Positions 11,901 to 13,037 of a stretch of DNA of 13,037 nucleotides are shown one piece after another (the first letter of the stretch is position 1; the number at the start of each line of letters is the position of its first letter). The position numbers were made by a program, and so were the translations under genes. The DNA comes from Proteobacteria bacterium UBA7447 (GTDB taxonomy: Bacteria > Pseudomonadota > Gammaproteobacteria > Arenicellales > UBA868), in contig DLPX01000033.1 of assembly GCA_002477475.1 (NCBI GenBank), positions 110,682-123,718 of the forward strand. The letters run 5' to 3'. Below the pieces are notes generated by a model. That model saw nothing but the letters and a program-made list of their open reading frames with translations. It made no database searches and had not been told where the DNA came from.

Positions 11901-12799
11901 CGTCCTCCGGCGAGTTTGACCTGCCGCTTCGCGGTATCTGCCTGTACGTGTTGCAGGTTGCCTGCTTTCTGATTATCGGGATGCTGGTCAAAACACTGGC
12001 GCCCTACTTCGCTGTCACTGAGTTACTGATGGTTCGCTTTGGCTTCACTTTCGCGGTACTCCTGGCGGTTATTGGGCCGAAACGAGGCCCCAGTTTTTTA
12101 AGGACCCGATACCCCATCGATCACATGATTCGCACAACCTGCGGCATGACCGCCATAGGCTTGACCTTTGTGGCCCTGTCGGGAGCTTATATTGCCAACG
12201 CAACAGCGGTGATCCTGAGCGGTCCCATACTGGCTGTTGGACTCGCCTTTTTTATTCTGCGAGAGACCCTTCCGCTCTCACGGATCATCGCGGTGGTCGT
12301 CGGTTTTTTCGGCATCCTGATGATCGTCAAGCCGGGTTTTGGTGAATCCCGTACTGCGATCTATGCAGCTCTGGGCGCTGCATTCTTCTTCGCGTTTGTC
12401 ATCGTCTGGCTGCGCAAACTGAACCGCACCGAGCATCCCTTATGTATCTCGTTTTACTACAACCTCTCGGGTTTTGGTGTGTTCCTGCTGTGGACACTTG
12501 CGATCGGATTTTCAAAAAACTGGACCGAGGCCCCGATGTTGTTGGGACTGCTTCTGCTATTGGGGGTCACAGGAGCAGCACAGCAGATTCTGCTGAGCTA
12601 CTCATTTCGCTACGCCGATGCCAGCCTTCTCGCACCGTTTGAATATCTGTCGCTGCCTCTGGCCGTGATCGTAGGACTCGTTTTCTGGAGTGAGATGCCG
12701 GATTCGATCTCTTTAATCGGTGCTGGAACCATTCTGGCTTGCGGCATGCTGCTGGTCGCAAAGGAATTCCGTAGCCTGCGAAGACACGCAGCGCTCTAG
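11897..12799 (+). CDS. EamA/DMT superfamily inner-membrane transporter (GTG start)
   Basis: 300 residues, strongly hydrophobic, with about ten predicted membrane spans in two EamA-like halves (roughly 10-140 and 155-290). The hinge GFFGILMIVKPGF is typical of the first half's end, as is GAAQQILLSYSFRYADASLLAPFEYLSLPLAVI of the second. Members are drug/metabolite exporters of amino acids, nucleosides or other small molecules; the substrate cannot be read from sequence. The GTG at 11897 overlaps the mnmA stop as GTGA, so it should be translated by coupling to mnmA. Nothing in MnmA function explains the pairing. No strong terminator is seen after it, only a 5-bp GC dyad near 12834-12846. Confidence 0.9.
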   Translation: MTSSGEFDLPLRGICLYVLQVACFLIIGMLVKTLAPYFAVTELLMVRFGFTFAVLLAVIGPKRGPSFLRTRYPIDHMIRTTCGMTAIGLTFVALSGAYIANATAVILSGPILAVGLAFFILRETLPLSRIIAVVVGFFGILMIVKPGFGESRTAIYAALGAAFFFAFVIVWLRKLNRTEHPLCISFYYNLSGFGVFLLWTLAIGFSKNWTEAPMLLGLLLLLGVTGAAQQILLSYSFRYADASLLAPFEYLSLPLAVIVGLVFWSEMPDSISLIGAGTILACGMLLVAKEFRSLRRHAAL

Positions 12800-12852
12800 C
12801 GCAAGATCGGCAATACCCTGGCCGCTTTACCCGGGGAACCCGGTAGATGCCT

Positions 12853-13037
12853 TTAGCCTTCTTGCGTTTGAATGATGTCGAGCAGCAGGCGGTTCACGTC
12901 ATCCGCCCGATGTCGGGCGACCGACACATGGCCCAACTCAGGCAATTCATAAAAAGTCCCATCCATCGCGAGATCCGCTACTTCTTTGACCATCGCTGGC
13001 GGCGTCTGTACATCCTCGGAAAAAGCAATGACGTGCA
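12853..13037 (-). CDS. Alpha/beta hydrolase, C-terminal fragment (N-terminus outside window)
   Basis: Reading leftwards from the right edge, 60 residues precede a TAA at 12855-12853. The fragment starts HVIAFSEDVQTPP. The D in SEDVQTPP fits the catalytic acid of an alpha/beta hydrolase, in the usual D-x-x-T/V-P loop. The later LPELGHVSVARHRADDVNRLL has the catalytic His in GHVS followed by the final helix. The nucleophile Ser and oxyanion region would be beyond the window. The enolactonase-like or esterase-like subfamily cannot be fixed. It converges on the EamA gene with 53 bases between. Confidence 0.78.
   Translation of the reverse strand, partial: HVIAFSEDVQTPPAMVKEVADLAMDGTFYELPELGHVSVARHRADDVNRLLLDIIQTQEG

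Noticed and set aside
12834..12846. CCGGG-GAA-CCCGG dyad between the EamA gene and the hydrolase as a bidirectional terminator
   Set aside because: Only 5 bp and no T-tract on either side; too weak to call.
1..13037. An undescribed defence, mobile or biosynthetic system
   Set aside because: All sizeable genes but two (the left-edge lipoprotein and the secreted protein at 10172-10765) belong to recognisable families. There are no integrases, toxins, tRNAs, odd composition or repeat arrays to mark an accessory region.

Overview
The window reads as a chromosomal housekeeping segment from a gammaproteobacterium of moderate-to-high GC. Codon use and base composition look even by eye (no composition was computed). 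There are no insertion sequences, phage genes, CRISPR arrays, tRNAs or rRNAs. The gene content (hda, purMN, clpSA, aceA, mnmA, wrbA, a YfgD-type arsC) and its order recall two neighbourhoods I remember from gammaproteobacteria. One is the hda/arsC(yfgD)/purMN area of Escherichia and Pseudomonas; the other is the clpA-clpS ... mnmA ... aceA area of Pseudomonas. The genus cannot be named from the sequence alone.

Layout. At 1-270 (minus) is the N-terminal part of a lipoprotein with Trp/Cys-containing repeats. On the plus strand at 397-1360 are arsC and wrbA. They converge on a minus-strand pair, a CDP-alcohol phosphatidyltransferase followed by hda (2651-1357), and the stop codons of wrbA and hda overlap. 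Divergent from that pair is purM-purN (2767-4432, plus), two steps of de novo purine synthesis with overlapping reading frames. Converging on purN is a minus-strand block clpS-clpA-ridA (7459-4465): the N-degron adaptor, its AAA+ unfoldase and a RidA-family protein. A strong intrinsic terminator at 7563-7595 separates this block from aceA (8910-7621, minus), isocitrate lyase of the glyoxylate shunt. Divergent from aceA is a LysR-type regulator (9130-10068), with a 216-base AT-rich intergenic region containing small dyads. A plus-strand series follows: a secreted uncharacterised protein (10172-10765), mnmA (10797-11900) and an EamA-type transporter (11897-12799). The C-terminus of an alpha/beta hydrolase enters from the right edge on the minus strand (13037-12853).

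How the genes fit together. Three units have a clear biochemical logic: PurM/PurN, ClpS/ClpA, and AceA with a probable LysR regulator. The phosphatidyltransferase-hda pair is suggestive because both products can bear on DnaA nucleotide state: Hda drives DnaA-ATP hydrolysis, and acidic phospholipids favour ADP release from DnaA. That link is inference.

I found no convincing undescribed multi-gene system. The item most worth following up is the secreted protein at 10172-10765. It has a C109 / H147 / D164 arrangement resembling the catalytic triad of transglutaminase-like cysteine proteases. Several genes start with GTG or TTG (hda, purM, purN, ridA, the EamA gene), so automated starts here should be checked.
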